Origin: Lepidodermella squamata
Lineage: Eukaryota; Gastrotricha
Assembly: GCA_047495785.1 (NCBI GenBank)
Contig: JBLDXI010000020.1
Span: 1,302,001 to 1,366,000 of the forward strand
Direction of reading: 5' to 3'
DNA: 64,000 bases
This document shows positions 27,618-38,185 of this stretch, one piece after another. The notes below the pieces were generated by a model. It searched no databases, was not told the origin of the DNA, and saw nothing but the letters and a program-made list of their open reading frames with translations. Within the stretch, counting starts at the first letter, position 1. The number at the start of each line of letters is the position of its first letter. The translations under genes were made by a program, and so were the position numbers.

Positions 27618-29269
27618 TTATTTCATCGTGACTACAATACGGGCTGTTGACAATGACATGAAGGCATCACTCATCTCATTTATAATGGGTCTTTCCAAGT
27701 TCACAAGTGATGCCACGACGCGGACAATCGCTGTTGCATAAGGCCAAGTATTCAAATGAAAATACTGTAATATTTCATAAAATTTCATTCGCCCGATCGC
27801 TCTCTCTATATGCACGCGGTTCCGCGCAACCTGCCTGGTATGTTCTATTTCATCTAAAGTAAATTGAGGTAAAAAAGCAAAGGGAGGTATGTTACATCCG
27901 ACATGTCGGGGCAAGATATCCTCAATCAAGAAACCCTTATCGGCTAGAATAAAATGACCGGGATCTTTAAGATGCTTCAAAAGACCGCCGTGAATGACAA
28001 CTTTCTTATCACTAGTACTGCCCGGAAATAAAGGTGACACAAAATTAATAGTACCACAAGGGGCGATTGAAACTAGTAGTTTGAGCGTAGTGCCACCACG
28101 ATAAGCGCTATACATTGGTTGTTTCAAGTTTAGATCTTTTCTGGGCTCGTCGCAAAAGAAATCAGTACAATCGATTATAAAAGTTGTCATTTCTAGAGAA
28201 GGTTTGAAGGAATTGGGCACAAAACTTGGATTTGTCGATTGCTCCAACGGAGGAGGTAATAAGAAGGCGTGGCTTAGCAGGTCGTCAAGAACCAAAATAA
28301 TGCTATTAAAAACATCCGCAGCAACGGTTTCAGAAATATCAAACATGTTAGCCAAAGTGTGATTTCTATGATTGAACCTCAGTTTAGCTAGAGTGAGATA
28401 TAATTGATCACGAATCGGAAGAATTGAACATTTATATGGGAAATAATCTTTAACATCATCAAGCAGACCATGTAGCGCATCAAAAGTTTGCAAATCTACC
28501 ATTCCTATTTCTTCAAGAAAATGCTTTTCTCCTCGTTCGAAACACTGTTGAGCAAACGACCATCGCGGCAAATCAGGATTAACAGGAGTTGGCTTATATC
28601 CTACATAAATTGTCGAAGAAGCACCAGCAATAAGGCTGACCTCTTTTTGTAGTTGACCTTGCGTAACTTCCTCCAGAGGGACCACCGTTGCTGCCACGTT
28701 ATCAACATCGATTGGTTCAGAAACAACTTCACTCAATTCGTGCGTTTGTTGCGTTTCCCCCGAATCATGAGCAGCATTCAAGTCCATTGCTGCAAAAAGA
28801 TCGCAAGGGTATGCGGTTGCTTCCTCCTGAGTCATTCCAGTTGCCATGGATGAAACGAAGTAGGCGTGCTCAGTCGCAATGGTGGGAACAGTATAAGAAT
28901 GATCCGGAGGTAGAACTCTAAATTTATATAAAAATGTATTCAAATAGGGACCGATTAATTCCACTATCTAAGACATACCTAAATTTATGCGGTGGCGATA
29001 ATGATTTTTCCCCGGAAAGATCCATGAGCCCTCGGTAGTGTACATCACATGCGCGATAGCCCCTTTTCCGAGCCTTCTCTGGAGTAACGCCTGTAATTCT
29101 AAACAAAAATGAATCACGGTCACTCAAAAATCATAGCAACACACTTAAGATATTTCAACCATTCAGCAGCTTCGCTTTCATTCTTTGGAAGTTTGACTCT
29201 GTGCAATCCTTTTCCACGAACTTGACAACTTCGATGGCAACAGTATGGAGCATTCATGTTTATTAACAT
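27618..29269 (-). CDS. ISL2EU transposase (THAP domain plus DDE_Tnp_4)
   Basis: Three exons (transcribed order): 29145-29269, 28979-29098, 27618-28917; 514 residues. The N-terminus is a THAP C2CH zinc finger: C10/C11 and C15 in YCCHRSC, then C59 and H62 in ACDVHY, interrupted by intron 1. A low-complexity linker follows, then a helical DNA-binding region and an IS5/Harbinger-type catalytic core. In the core D331 lies in FIIDCTDFF, D408 in ILADKGF and E453 in HIERAIGRMKF, the DDE triad. No stop or frameshift interrupts it, so it can encode an active transposase. It converges on the exonuclease gene, the two stops being about 130 bases apart. The start at 29267-29269 is the upstream of two in-frame Met. 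Confidence 0.9.
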
Positions 29270-29597
29270 CACGAAACCCTAAAAAACATAAGTCATTGAA
29301 AACTTTGCCTGCGAGCCGTTCGTCAGGCTGTGTACTCTAATTGTAAAACTAATGTTGCGGAGAAAAACGCGTCTCCTCACTTCAAAGTTGCTAAACTGCT
29401 GGTCAATGAGTGTCTCGAACAGGTCAGCAACTCAACGCCAGATCGGCCGCTGAATCCTAAACGTCTCCGTAGAGATCGCCAGCCGGCAAAACCAAATGAC
29501 CTTGCAATTTTGAAAATTTACATCTTTTTATTAATAACGTTTATTTTTCATTAGAAATTGATAATTTTATTTCGATTTTATTTTTTAATGCAAAAAA

Positions 29598-29617
29598 CTG
29601 CGGCGACGGTCTGGAGA
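29598..29617 (-). repeat. right terminal inverted repeat of the ISL2EU element
   Basis: Reads TCTCCAGACCGTCGCCGCAG on the minus strand and is followed by AT at 29618-29619. Confidence 0.85.
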
Positions 29618-30768
29618 ATTTTTTGTAAAACTCTAAAAAACTGGCTGAAATCCCTGCCAAATTCGATAATAGCAATTGTAAATTAATATGTAGTTATTAA
29701 GGAAGCAACTCGAGCAATATTTTATTCTACGAGTCCAACCTTGACGCACATTTTGGCGGTACTTGCGTTTTTATTGGCTCATCACCTCGAACCTCGACTC
29801 TATCGAGCCCGGCGATTTAGGCTAGACAAACTATAGCCACGAAGATTTCGTCCATCGGAGACTAGCTGGTTATAGCAGCGGGACCTGTTGGTGTGACCTT
29901 GTTGACAGGCTTTGTGCCTTTGTTGTATAAACGAAACCCTGAGATGGGTGTTAAGCCGTCGTTATTATCATCATCTCTCGAGCTGGCTTGGTGCGATATT
30001 CTATCCTTTGCTTTAATAAGTATTACATATTACCGGACACGATCCTAATCGACTTGTTAGCAAAGAGATGGCATTATACCTTGATGATTGGGAGACACTT
30101 AAGATTAATTTGACCCTGGCCCCTTCTTAGACGAATGTGAATCCATTATGGGGATGGGGATGTCGGCGTTTGCATGTCAAAGAATCTTGGGATTCAGTAA
30201 TTTTATGCTCTTCATGTCGGCAAGAAAGGCATTACAATCTCGAACAATAGTTGCACGATATCGTCGAGAAAAATCGTAAAAACACTTTATTGCCTTTCTA
30301 GCCTACGGTCTCTTTTGATTGTACTCCAAAATAAATACCTTATACTATCAAGGGGTGTGTTTTCTGTTTTTGTTATAGGTATTTTCATGCTCGAAAGGAT
30401 CACATTTTGTCATAAAAAGCTATTATTTTCGAATATGTAGGCATTGCAAAACTTTTGAAATTCTGCTGCTGATGCTCCTCACTGACTCGAAATTTTGACA
30501 AAAAATCAAACAGGGATAAATGCAACATCAGCCCTGTATTATAGTATAAATCCACCTATTTTATTCGATAATTGTCCGCTATTTGTTTCCGTTGGGAACT
30601 TCTGTGATAAGCTTTGACTTGAAATGTGAAAAAGACCGCGACAGCCCCGTTACTCTTGGAGGGTAATTGAGTAATTATCTGTGCTGGTAATTACTGAATG
30701 CTACAATTCATCAGCAATTTGTACAGCTTTTTAGTTATTTATCGATTCTACTTCTATTTTAGATAGTA
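29618..30768. other. intergenic, upstream of the small-TM/ABCB9 unit
   Basis: About 1.1 kb with no gene. A strong acceptor (TCTATTTTAG) directly precedes the small reading frame at 30769, so an untranslated 5' exon, or a trans-spliced leader, must come from this region or beyond. I could not place it. Confidence 0.4.
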
Positions 30769-30963
30769 ATGACAAAGAGAGCTGACGCTCCTGGTGAAGT
30801 TATTCGTCGCTTGCAGCAAAACATACCTGCATTTACCGATATTTTCGACGAGGAATCGTTCTATATTTTTGCGTTTGCCGTCGTCATCCTAACGATTGTG
30901 GGCGTATACATTGCTTCAAAGTTCGTAACCCTCCGCGATGCCGATGATTTCCACATTGATTAA
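30769..30963 (+). CDS. small single-pass membrane protein, 64 aa
   Basis: Open frame of 64 codons whose ATG follows a good splice acceptor by seven bases. It has a charged N-terminus (MTKRADAPGEVIRRLQ), an amphipathic stretch, one transmembrane helix at about residues 29-51 (FYIFAFAVVILTIVGVYIAS) and a short polar acidic tail. The pattern is that of a conserved small integral membrane protein, but I do not recognise the family. Its stop codon is 21 bases before the ATG of the ABCB9-like gene, with no acceptor or polyadenylation signal between. Both proteins therefore probably come from one mRNA. Codon use looks normal for the window. Confidence 0.65.
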   Translation: MTKRADAPGEVIRRLQQNIPAFTDIFDEESFYIFAFAVVILTIVGVYIASKFVTLRDADDFHID

Positions 30964-30984
30964 TTGAAAACTACAACTCCTCTG

Positions 30985-33900
30985 ATGCGTCATTTCGGCT
31001 TCATACTGCTTGGATTTGCGATCGTCGATGGCGTCTTATCCACGCTGTTTTTTGCACATTTCAGCCTGGAGTCCATCCGATTATATTTAGCCAGACTAGT
31101 TTTCTTCAATTTCTTTGAGGACTACCAAGATATTTGGCTCTTGGCACTATTGAGAAGCTGCATCATAGCAGGAGGAGGATTAGGTAAATTTTCTGATTAA
31201 AGCGCCGTCTATTTAGTCACTATTTTGATATTTAATGCTAAATTCACACAGGTATTTTGCGAAACCGAAATGCCGCAATCCATCGACTTTCAATTTATTC
31301 ATATTGCATCGACGGATTCGCTACCCTTGGTGTGTTGTTCCTTCTGGTTAAATTCCTCTTAACTACTGAAACATCGACTGAACTTTTCCACGTTAGTTGA
31401 GAATTTCGCAAGTTGCTTGGTTTCAAGATTATGTTACTTTCAGAATGTTCTTTTCTGGTTGCAACTTGTTTGGGCATTTTTCGCCACTGTTCTGATATAT
31501 CCGCTCAGCTATTTAATGCGAAGTCGGGCTCGAACCCTTGTGGCGGACGAAGAAAAGGCGTCAAAATTACAGAAGGAAAAGAGTGAATCGACCACAAATC
31601 TTCTAAAAGCCGAGGAATCAGAATCTAAGCCAGCAGAGGACGAAGATCCAGAACAATCGCACAAAGTTGGCGTTCTGCGATTGCTAAGCTTTTCAAAACC
31701 GGATTGGTTTGTCATACTGTCGGCATTTGTCTTCTTGTTGATCGCTGCCGGTGCTGACGTGTTGTAAGCTTTAGGTATTTAACACGAAAAATACTGACTA
31801 TCGGATAATTATTTTAGGGCACCAAAATATATCGGGGAGGTCATTAGTGGCATTGCCATATCGAAATCAGCTTCCGAATTCACTCATGCCATAATTATGT
31901 ATGCGATAACGTCTGTGGTTAGCTCCATTGCCACTGGTTTGCGCGGAGGTCTCTTCACCGTTGCGCTTGCACGCCTCGGAAAGCGCATGCGACAGCTCGT
32001 TTTTACGTCAGTTCTTAACCAAGAAGTCGCTTTCTTTGATAAAACTCGAACTGGCGATATTATGAGGTCAGTTCTTTTTAAATAAAAATATTTCGAAATG
32101 TTTACTTTCTGACCTTGTTTAGCCGTCTTTCTGCCGATGTGGCAACAATGACTGACACACTTTCATTGAACCTAAACATATTCTTGAGGAGGTAGAATTA
32201 AATTTCCCAATATTTGGCGACTGATTTATGTGTTTCTTTTTCGAAGTTTTGTGAAAGCTGCAGGAATGGCGTTCATGATGTTTAGTTTGAGCTGGCGCCT
32301 AAGCCTGATAACTGTAGCAGCTCTGCCAATAATTGCTATGATAAATCAATGGTTTGGTGATTTGTACGAAAAATACTCATCGAAAATGCAAGACTCAATT
32401 GCAAAAACAAGCCAAGTTGCCGAGGAGACTATATCGAATTTCCGTACAGTTCTTTCATTAGCCGGCGAAAAAGTTCAATTAGGTAAGCGACGATCTATTA
32501 AGTATTCAACGAATTTTCAATTTTGAAATTTCAGCCCGTTACTGTGATGACCTTGCAAAAGTTTACAACATTCAAATAAAACTCGGCATCGTTTATTCGA
32601 ATTCGATTTGGACCACGCAACTTCTTTCACTGGCCCTGACCCTGGCAACATTGTATTACGGAGGGCATCTTGTTGTTACAAATCAGCTGGATGGCAAATA
32701 TGTAGTTACATTTCTCATTTATCAAATGACTCTTGGTGATTGTCTGCAAAGCATGGGTTCAGTTTATTCTGGCCTCATGCAATCTCTGGGCGCTTCAAGA
32801 AAGGTTTTCCAGTATTTGGATCGGAAACCTCGTCAAAACAGATCTGGACCTGTTATTCCGTCATTTGTAAAAGGTCGAATCGAGTTCAAAAATGTTTCAT
32901 TTTCGTACCCGACCCGCAAAGACGCGCCGGTTTTGAAAAATATTTCATTCACTGTTGATCCTGGAAATGTTGTTGCTCTAGTTGGGAAGTCTGGATCTGG
33001 TAAAAGTTCATGCCTTGCACTTTTGGAGCGATTTTATGACCCATTAGGCGGGGAAGTTTTATTTGATGGTCGCCCGATCGGGGATTACGATCATTGTTAT
33101 CTACATCGAGCGATTGCTATGGTGTCTCAGGAGCCAGTTTTATTCGCCCGCTCCATTCGGGAGAACATTCTTTTTGCCACGGAATTTGCGAAAATGGGCG
33201 AGGATGATATGCTAGAAGCCGCGAAAATGGCCGATGCGGATCAATTTGTCAGCAACTTGCCGTCGAAATATGACACCGAGTGTGGCGAAAAAGGCGTTCA
33301 GTTATCTGGCGGCCAGAAGCAGCGCATTGCGATTGCTCGAGCGCTGATCCGCCGACCCGATGTGTTGCTGTTAGATGAAGCAACCAGTGCGCTGGATGCA
33401 ACTGCCGAAGCAGCGGTTCAAGCGACTCTTTCTCGCGCTATGGCCGGCCGGACTGTTCTAGTGGTAGCCCATCGCTTGTCAACGATACGCAATGCTAATC
33501 TCATTCTTGTACTCGAAAAAGGCTCTGTAAGTCGATTGTTGCACCAATTAGTTGATGAAATTTGTAAGGTGGATTATTTTCCCACGATTTCGTATTTTTT
33601 TTTTACAAAAATATCGAAGTATGAGCACTTTGGTTTGGTAAATATTGAACATAAAACCAGGGATTTCGATTTAATCTTGTAATATTTCGAAAATTTCTCG
33701 TTTCATCCTTAGGTATACTTCAACGAAAACAAAAAAAAATTGTACAAAATATTTTCAGCGAAATTTCCAGTTACCTATAAATATATTTTATATTTTATTC
33801 AGATTGTGGAAAGTGGTACCCATGACGAACTTATTGCACGTGACGGGGCCTACGCAACCTTGGTCAGAAAACAGCTAACATCGGGCGCTTCTGCCGATGA

Positions 33901-34093
33901 CACTCCTTCACCCGAACCTCTCGCCAAACAGAACTCGAAACTATTAGTCGAAGCTCAAGCTGACGTTCATGCCTCTTATTCCGAAAGTCTCCCACTCGGA
34001 AAATCTCCCGCAATCAATTTTATTCGACCAGACACGGCCTCGGCAAGTGGCTCGCCCGAGAGCGGTAAACACAATGACAAAGTTTTGGTGTAA
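30985..34093 (+). CDS. ABCB9: ABCB9/HAF-type half ABC transporter
   Basis: Eight exons: 30985-31183, 31252-31391, 31444-31763, 31818-32066, 32123-32191, 32247-32482, 32535-33526, 33803-34093; 831 residues. Four N-terminal hydrophobic helices (TMD0) and a charged linker precede a six-helix ABC membrane domain (from about residue 185). One nucleotide-binding domain follows, with Walker A GKSGSGKS near 555, Q-loop VSQEPVLF, signature LSGGQKQ near 660, Walker B VLLLDEA and H-loop VAHRLS, all intact. The TMD0 plus half-transporter layout is that of ABCB9 (TAPL) and nematode HAF-4/HAF-9, which form dimers in lysosome-related membranes and move peptides. It is closer to these than to mitochondrial ABCB10; the exact orthologue is not certain. 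Polyadenylation signal at 34285-34290. The gene converges with globin 1. Confidence 0.88.
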
Positions 34094-34326
34094 TCTCAAA
34101 TAATCTCAGCCAATGCAAGCTTCTTAGCTTTTATTTCTGCTTTCACCGCTGCAACTGAAATATTATTAGTTTTTTCAACCTTGTTATATGTTTTAATTTC
34201 TATAATCCACATTCTGAGTTTGCTCGAAGCGCCTGATCCAAAAAAACGCAATGCTTTATGTTCAACGGCTATACTGTGATGTCGAATAAAGCAAACATTT
34301 TGTCTCCGATTTCTTTATTATTTGAA

Positions 34327-34956
34327 CTAAGGCAGATTTTTCATCTCGGATTCAAAGACCAGCTGAAGCCTTTTCAGGAACTTTTGCCATGATTCTACAT
34401 CATCTTCTGACATATCGTACCCTAGGACGTTCTTCATATTGGCAACAAATACCTCGAAAGAGATCTACAATATGAATTCAAGCGGTTAAAACAAAGTATT
34501 ACTATATAGGATAAAACGTACCATATAGTCCTGCGTTTTCAGATCGTGTTTCGTGTGACGTGGAGCGCGAACTAATCGTTCGATGCTTTTCCGTATAGCT
34601 GTTAGGAGGATCATTCAAACAGCATTGTTCGCAAAAATACATTTTACCTTCACTATCTTCAATATTATCCACCAGATCCACAACACCCGCGGCAAAGCGG
34701 GGTCCTTGTTCGCGCAGCCAAGGATTTTTCATCAATGTGTCGACGTCTAATGAAACTCCCCTCAGTGAGTAAAACATCGGCATATAGTTGGGATACGTCG
34801 TCAAGAATCTAAAATCCTAAGAAAGTGAGGACGATACGACAAAGCGATTTCATTGTTTTACGTGGCGTAGAATTTCAGCATGTTATCGGCTACGTTACAG
34901 GAAAATTTCGCCATAGTCTGACGTATCCGGGTTTTGTCATCAGGAGACAGCGCCAT
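34327..34956 (-). CDS. globin 1
   Basis: Four exons (transcribed order): 34862-34956, 34648-34808, 34522-34598, 34327-34464; 156 residues, the normal size of one globin domain. It starts MALSPDDKTRIRQTMAKF (helix A). The CD corner is YPNYMPMFYSL with Phe CD1, the E helix is in GPRFAAGVVDLVDN, and the proximal F8 His lies in RAPRHTKHDL. The G and H helices follow in the last exon. No His is visible at the distal E7 position; Phe or a neighbour seems to occupy it. It is a tandem paralogue of globin 2, sharing splice sites after helix B, in the E-F corner and before helix G. No signal peptide, so probably intracellular. It converges with ABCB9. Confidence 0.88.
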
Positions 34957-35138
34957 GAGGTTAATTTGTAAAATTTAACACAACCAAGTACTGAAAAAGT
35001 CAGATTCCCAAATTAAATCTTTTTACTGATGCGCGACAAATGGATGGAATTGAGAGCGAAAGATCAATTTTAGAAAAAAGTGCCGAGTGAATAGCCGACG
35101 TCTGACGTGTCTCAAATTGAAGATAGAAGTGCGTCTTA

Positions 35139-36162
35139 TTAAAACGGCAGTGAATAGGTCTTGCCCAGCGGTGCATGGTGACTCCTTTCCATTTTCTTCA
35201 TTTCGACATCAATGATGCCTTTTAGGCGCACTAAAAACCGATCCCATGCTTCGATATCTGGCCGAAACATTTGCTCAGCCAGAACGGTTTTCATATTTGC
35301 CGCGAACACGCCGAGTGCATTCTGGCAAAATTGTACAAATAAATTAAGGCAGCTTATATCGAAAAATGGCTTTTTTTGCTTACCATGTAGTCTTCAGATT
35401 TCAGGTTGTGTTTTGCATGCCTGGGTGCACGAACTAGGCGGCTAATACTTGCCTGAAGATCTGCAAACATTTACGGAATTTATTTAAATATTTACGGATT
35501 GGGGATCCAATTTAAAAAATATGTAAAACCTTCATAGCTATCCATATTGTCAACCAAATCCACGAAACCTGCTGCGAATCGGGGCGCTTGTTGTCTCAAC
35601 CTATAATCAAAATATTGCAATCTTATCGTTTTGTAATTGCGAAATTAGGAGAAACAACTTGAATCTTTTCAATGGGGTGCTTCCCTAATGGTAACTTAAT
35701 GTAAAGCTACCATGAGATGATATAGTTGGGAAAAATAAATTACTATATAAAATTTAGCGGGAACTAAGCTACAAATCGTAAGCCTTGTAGTAAGGATGTA
35801 GTAAAACTTACCATTCATTGCGAAGTAAGTTGTCAGGGGAAACGCCTTTCAAGGAGTAAAACATGGGCAGATACTGAGGATAGGTGGAGAAAAACCTTTG
35901 AAATGGCAAAGTGCGAAACGATGGGGACCGAAAAAATATATTTTTCTTACGCAACGAAGTATCGCATCATGTTGTCCTCGATATTGGCCACAAATTTGTT
36001 CATCGTATCGCGTATTCTCGTTTTGTCATCAGCCGATAAGGCCATATTGTCGGTATTTTTAATATAGCCTGCAATTTGTCCAGAATTTGTTAGAGCGCCC
36101 TGGTTTTTTACTAGGATTGAGAGCGCACTCTCAAGTTTGTATTGGATGTAGGTAATTGCCAC
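35139..36162 (-). CDS. globin 2, with possible N-terminal extension
   Basis: Five exons (transcribed order): 35951-36162, 35812-35895, 35530-35600, 35384-35460, 35139-35321. Starting at 36045 (MALSADDKT, aligned with globin 1) gives 169 residues; the upstream in-frame ATG at 36162 gives 208 with a 39-residue extension. Globin landmarks: YPQYLPMFYSL with CD1 Phe, APRFAAGFVDLVDN in helix E, proximal His in RAPRHAKHNL. An extra intron after NEW, absent from globin 1, splits the CD-E region. The last exon is longer than in globin 1. A TATA box and initiator just upstream put the predicted transcription start about 10 bases before the first ATG, so use of both starts by leaky scanning is plausible. 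Confidence 0.87.
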
Positions 36163-36167
36163 TCGTT

Positions 36168-36205
36168 GGAATGAGTTGAACCCACGGGCTACGATAGAGT
36201 TTTAT
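36168..36205 (-). promoter_or_regulatory. core promoter of globin 2 (TATA box and initiator)
   Basis: Reading the minus strand, TATAAAA at 36205-36199 is followed about 30 bases later by TCATTCC (36174-36168). This fits the arthropod-type initiator TCAKTY and the usual TATA-to-start spacing. The predicted start is the A at 36172. Confidence 0.55.
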
Positions 36206-36729
36206 AAAAGCGGGGTCCGATACGCCCCAGCTCAGTTCCATTCACCTCGCCCAGTCCACTGATGACGCGCTAATTTGAAACAATGAGAAACGCTAAATTG
36301 GTGTCATTGCCTAAAATAGACCCGACGCTGAATTGAGCGGGAATTTGCAATAAATAGGTTTCTTTTTAAACCAGGCTGGCATTGAGCTCGGCAATAGAAT
36401 GAATTGAAAAGTGAAACGGCCATTCAGCTTTGCTCGACCTCATGATCTCGTAGCTTAGGTGACGTCCGTCAAAATTAAGGACGGCAATTTGTTTCACGTT
36501 GCCTGACAAGTATTTTTCTATTGAAAATTATTGAAGTCCTATGAAGGTTTGAAATTTGAAGCTCTATCCAAAAAAGTCAACGAAAGTGAGTCGTTCGAAA
36601 CACAGAGTTTCAAGTTTATTTTAAGATGGGTATTCAATATTATGAAGGAGTCTTTTTCGCCACAGATGGCGTTTCTACGCTGCAGTTGATTGTAGAATAA
36701 GGACTTGAGGTTTTAGATTCAGTTAATTC
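36206..36729. other. intergenic between globin 2 and calmodulin-like gene 1
   Basis: Upstream region of globin 2 and downstream region of the calmodulin-like gene, both on the minus strand. No gene or repeat recognised. Confidence 0.4.
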
Positions 36730-37502
36730 TCATTTATCGTTCTCGCCTTTGAATGAGGACTGGCACAGCATGCGTGCGAATTCTGAATGAAAAAGGTTCA
36801 ATTAGAATGCGGAAACGTCAGGTAAGGATGGCTGTGATTACCGAAGTAATCGATTTTGTGGTTAAAATCAAGATCAGCCTGGTCGACCATCGTCGTAACG
36901 AGTTCCAGAACTTCATTATCAGTTAGCTTATCATCGCCATAGTTCATTAAGTAATTCCTGAGACGTCAATGGCTTCATTAAAAGGAAAATAAAGCCTGAT
37001 TTTTTTCCTACCTCAATTCTCGAAATTCGATGAAGCCGCTTCCTGAATTCAAACGTGATTTCAATGATTGACGAATATAATCGAAATATTTTACTGTTTT
37101 TATCGAACGTGCGAAACGCTTCGACCATTCGTGTTTCAGCACCGCTCGTCCAAAACGCTGTAATCAGCGCATGGAACTCGTCGAATACCAGTTGGCGAGC
37201 TTCTTCGCTATTAGGGGCATCCTTCTTGGAATACTCTTTGCAAATGTCGACGCACTCGGCTTTTGTGGGATTCAATCCAAGCCCCCGTAGCACTTCAATC
37301 ACCTCATCTGTTGAATTTTATGATGAGTAATGAAAATTATTCGGCCAGTATAAATACCTGGTTGTAAAATGTCATCATGGTCGCGATCGAACGATTGGAA
37401 AATGCTGCGCAGTTCCTTCTCGTTCGGCATATTGAGCTTGGCCGAGAGCGCCTGTTGTTTAGAAGGACGCGAGGTAAGACGTTCTCTGAAGTCTAGAGAC
37501 AT
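36730..37502 (-). CDS. calmodulin-like EF-hand protein 1
   Basis: Five exons (transcribed order): 37358-37502, 37095-37307, 37012-37042, 36842-36957, 36730-36782; 185 residues. Four EF-hands in the calmodulin pattern. Loop 1 is DRDHDDILQPGD, with Asp at position 12. Loop 2 is degenerate (KEYSKKDAPNSEE). Loop 3, DKNRSGFIEFRE, is split by an intron after its third codon and looks canonical. Loop 4, DLDFNHKIDYFE, is also canonical. The inter-loop motif GLGLNPTKAEC is shared with calmodulin-like gene 2 at 55 kb, so they are paralogues. Likely a calcium sensor, partner unknown. One exon is only 31 bases, but its phase fits and it completes the third loop. Confidence 0.82.
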
Positions 37503-38185
37503 TTTTTAATGGTGCAAAAAAAACCTGTTCACTCGTTAGCTTCAAATCCCGTTTGATCGACATCGCCCCGTTGCTAATTTGTTTTCACAGCTATCCACTT
37601 GAACGCTCGCTTCGCGCGTGATAGTATCTATGAAATGCGACGCAAATGGTGTAGTACTGAATTTAGAGGCGGACACCTTGGAGATTTTTTCGCATCACAC
37701 TCTCTTATTTTCGCAACACCCCTTTCATGTTCTCTTTTTGTTATTTTATTGCGCTTTTCACGCTCAATGCACCGCAGACACATCGACGCGGGCGCCTAGT
37801 AATATATCTGAAATAATTATCCTACTTCAATAGGTACATGTACATCTATGTAAAAAATACTTGACAGGTAAAAGTCTTAAAATAGAAAATTGACAAATTT
37901 GTATAGCTAGTTCGGCTAGTATTTAACTGGTTGAGGTAACGTTTTAGGGAGCGGCAATTCTATTGTGTTGCTTTGATTATTCAATAAACAGGTTGCGTGA
38001 TAGGTTGTCGTGGTGAAATTTCTTGCTTTATTTTTCAAAACACTGGGGTGGATAAAAAAACTTGCTTGACTCATATAGTTTGTGTGAAACCTGAACTTGA
38101 GTGAACTCGCGATGACTTTGTCGTGGGTGATAAAAGATAACAGACGAAGTTTAACGGAGTAAATGAAAAAAAATAGAGGAGTAAA
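37503..38185. other. intergenic, divergent promoter region
   Basis: Lies between the start of calmodulin-like gene 1 (-) and the start of the astacin-like gene (+), so it must hold both promoters. Open frames of 60-70 codons on the plus strand (37599-37833) have no support. Confidence 0.4.

Larger units (their letters stand above)
25197..29617. mobile_element. ISL2EU-type (Harbinger-related) DNA transposon, apparently complete
   Basis: The left end starts TCTCCAGACCGCCGCAG and the inverted right end TCTCCAGACCGTCGCCGCAG: a 17-20 bp terminal inverted repeat differing by one 3-base indel. Both ends are flanked by AT (25195-25196 and 29618-29619), consistent with a 2-bp target-site duplication. 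The 4421-bp element carries two convergent genes: a SWIM-YqaJ exonuclease on the plus strand and a THAP-DDE transposase on the minus strand. This gene pair, with short inverted repeats and a 2-bp duplication, is the hallmark of the ISL2EU group. Both reading frames can be spliced without stops and keep their catalytic residues, so recent or current activity is plausible. A 289-bp MITE-like insertion sits in an intron of the YqaJ gene. Confidence 0.88.
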
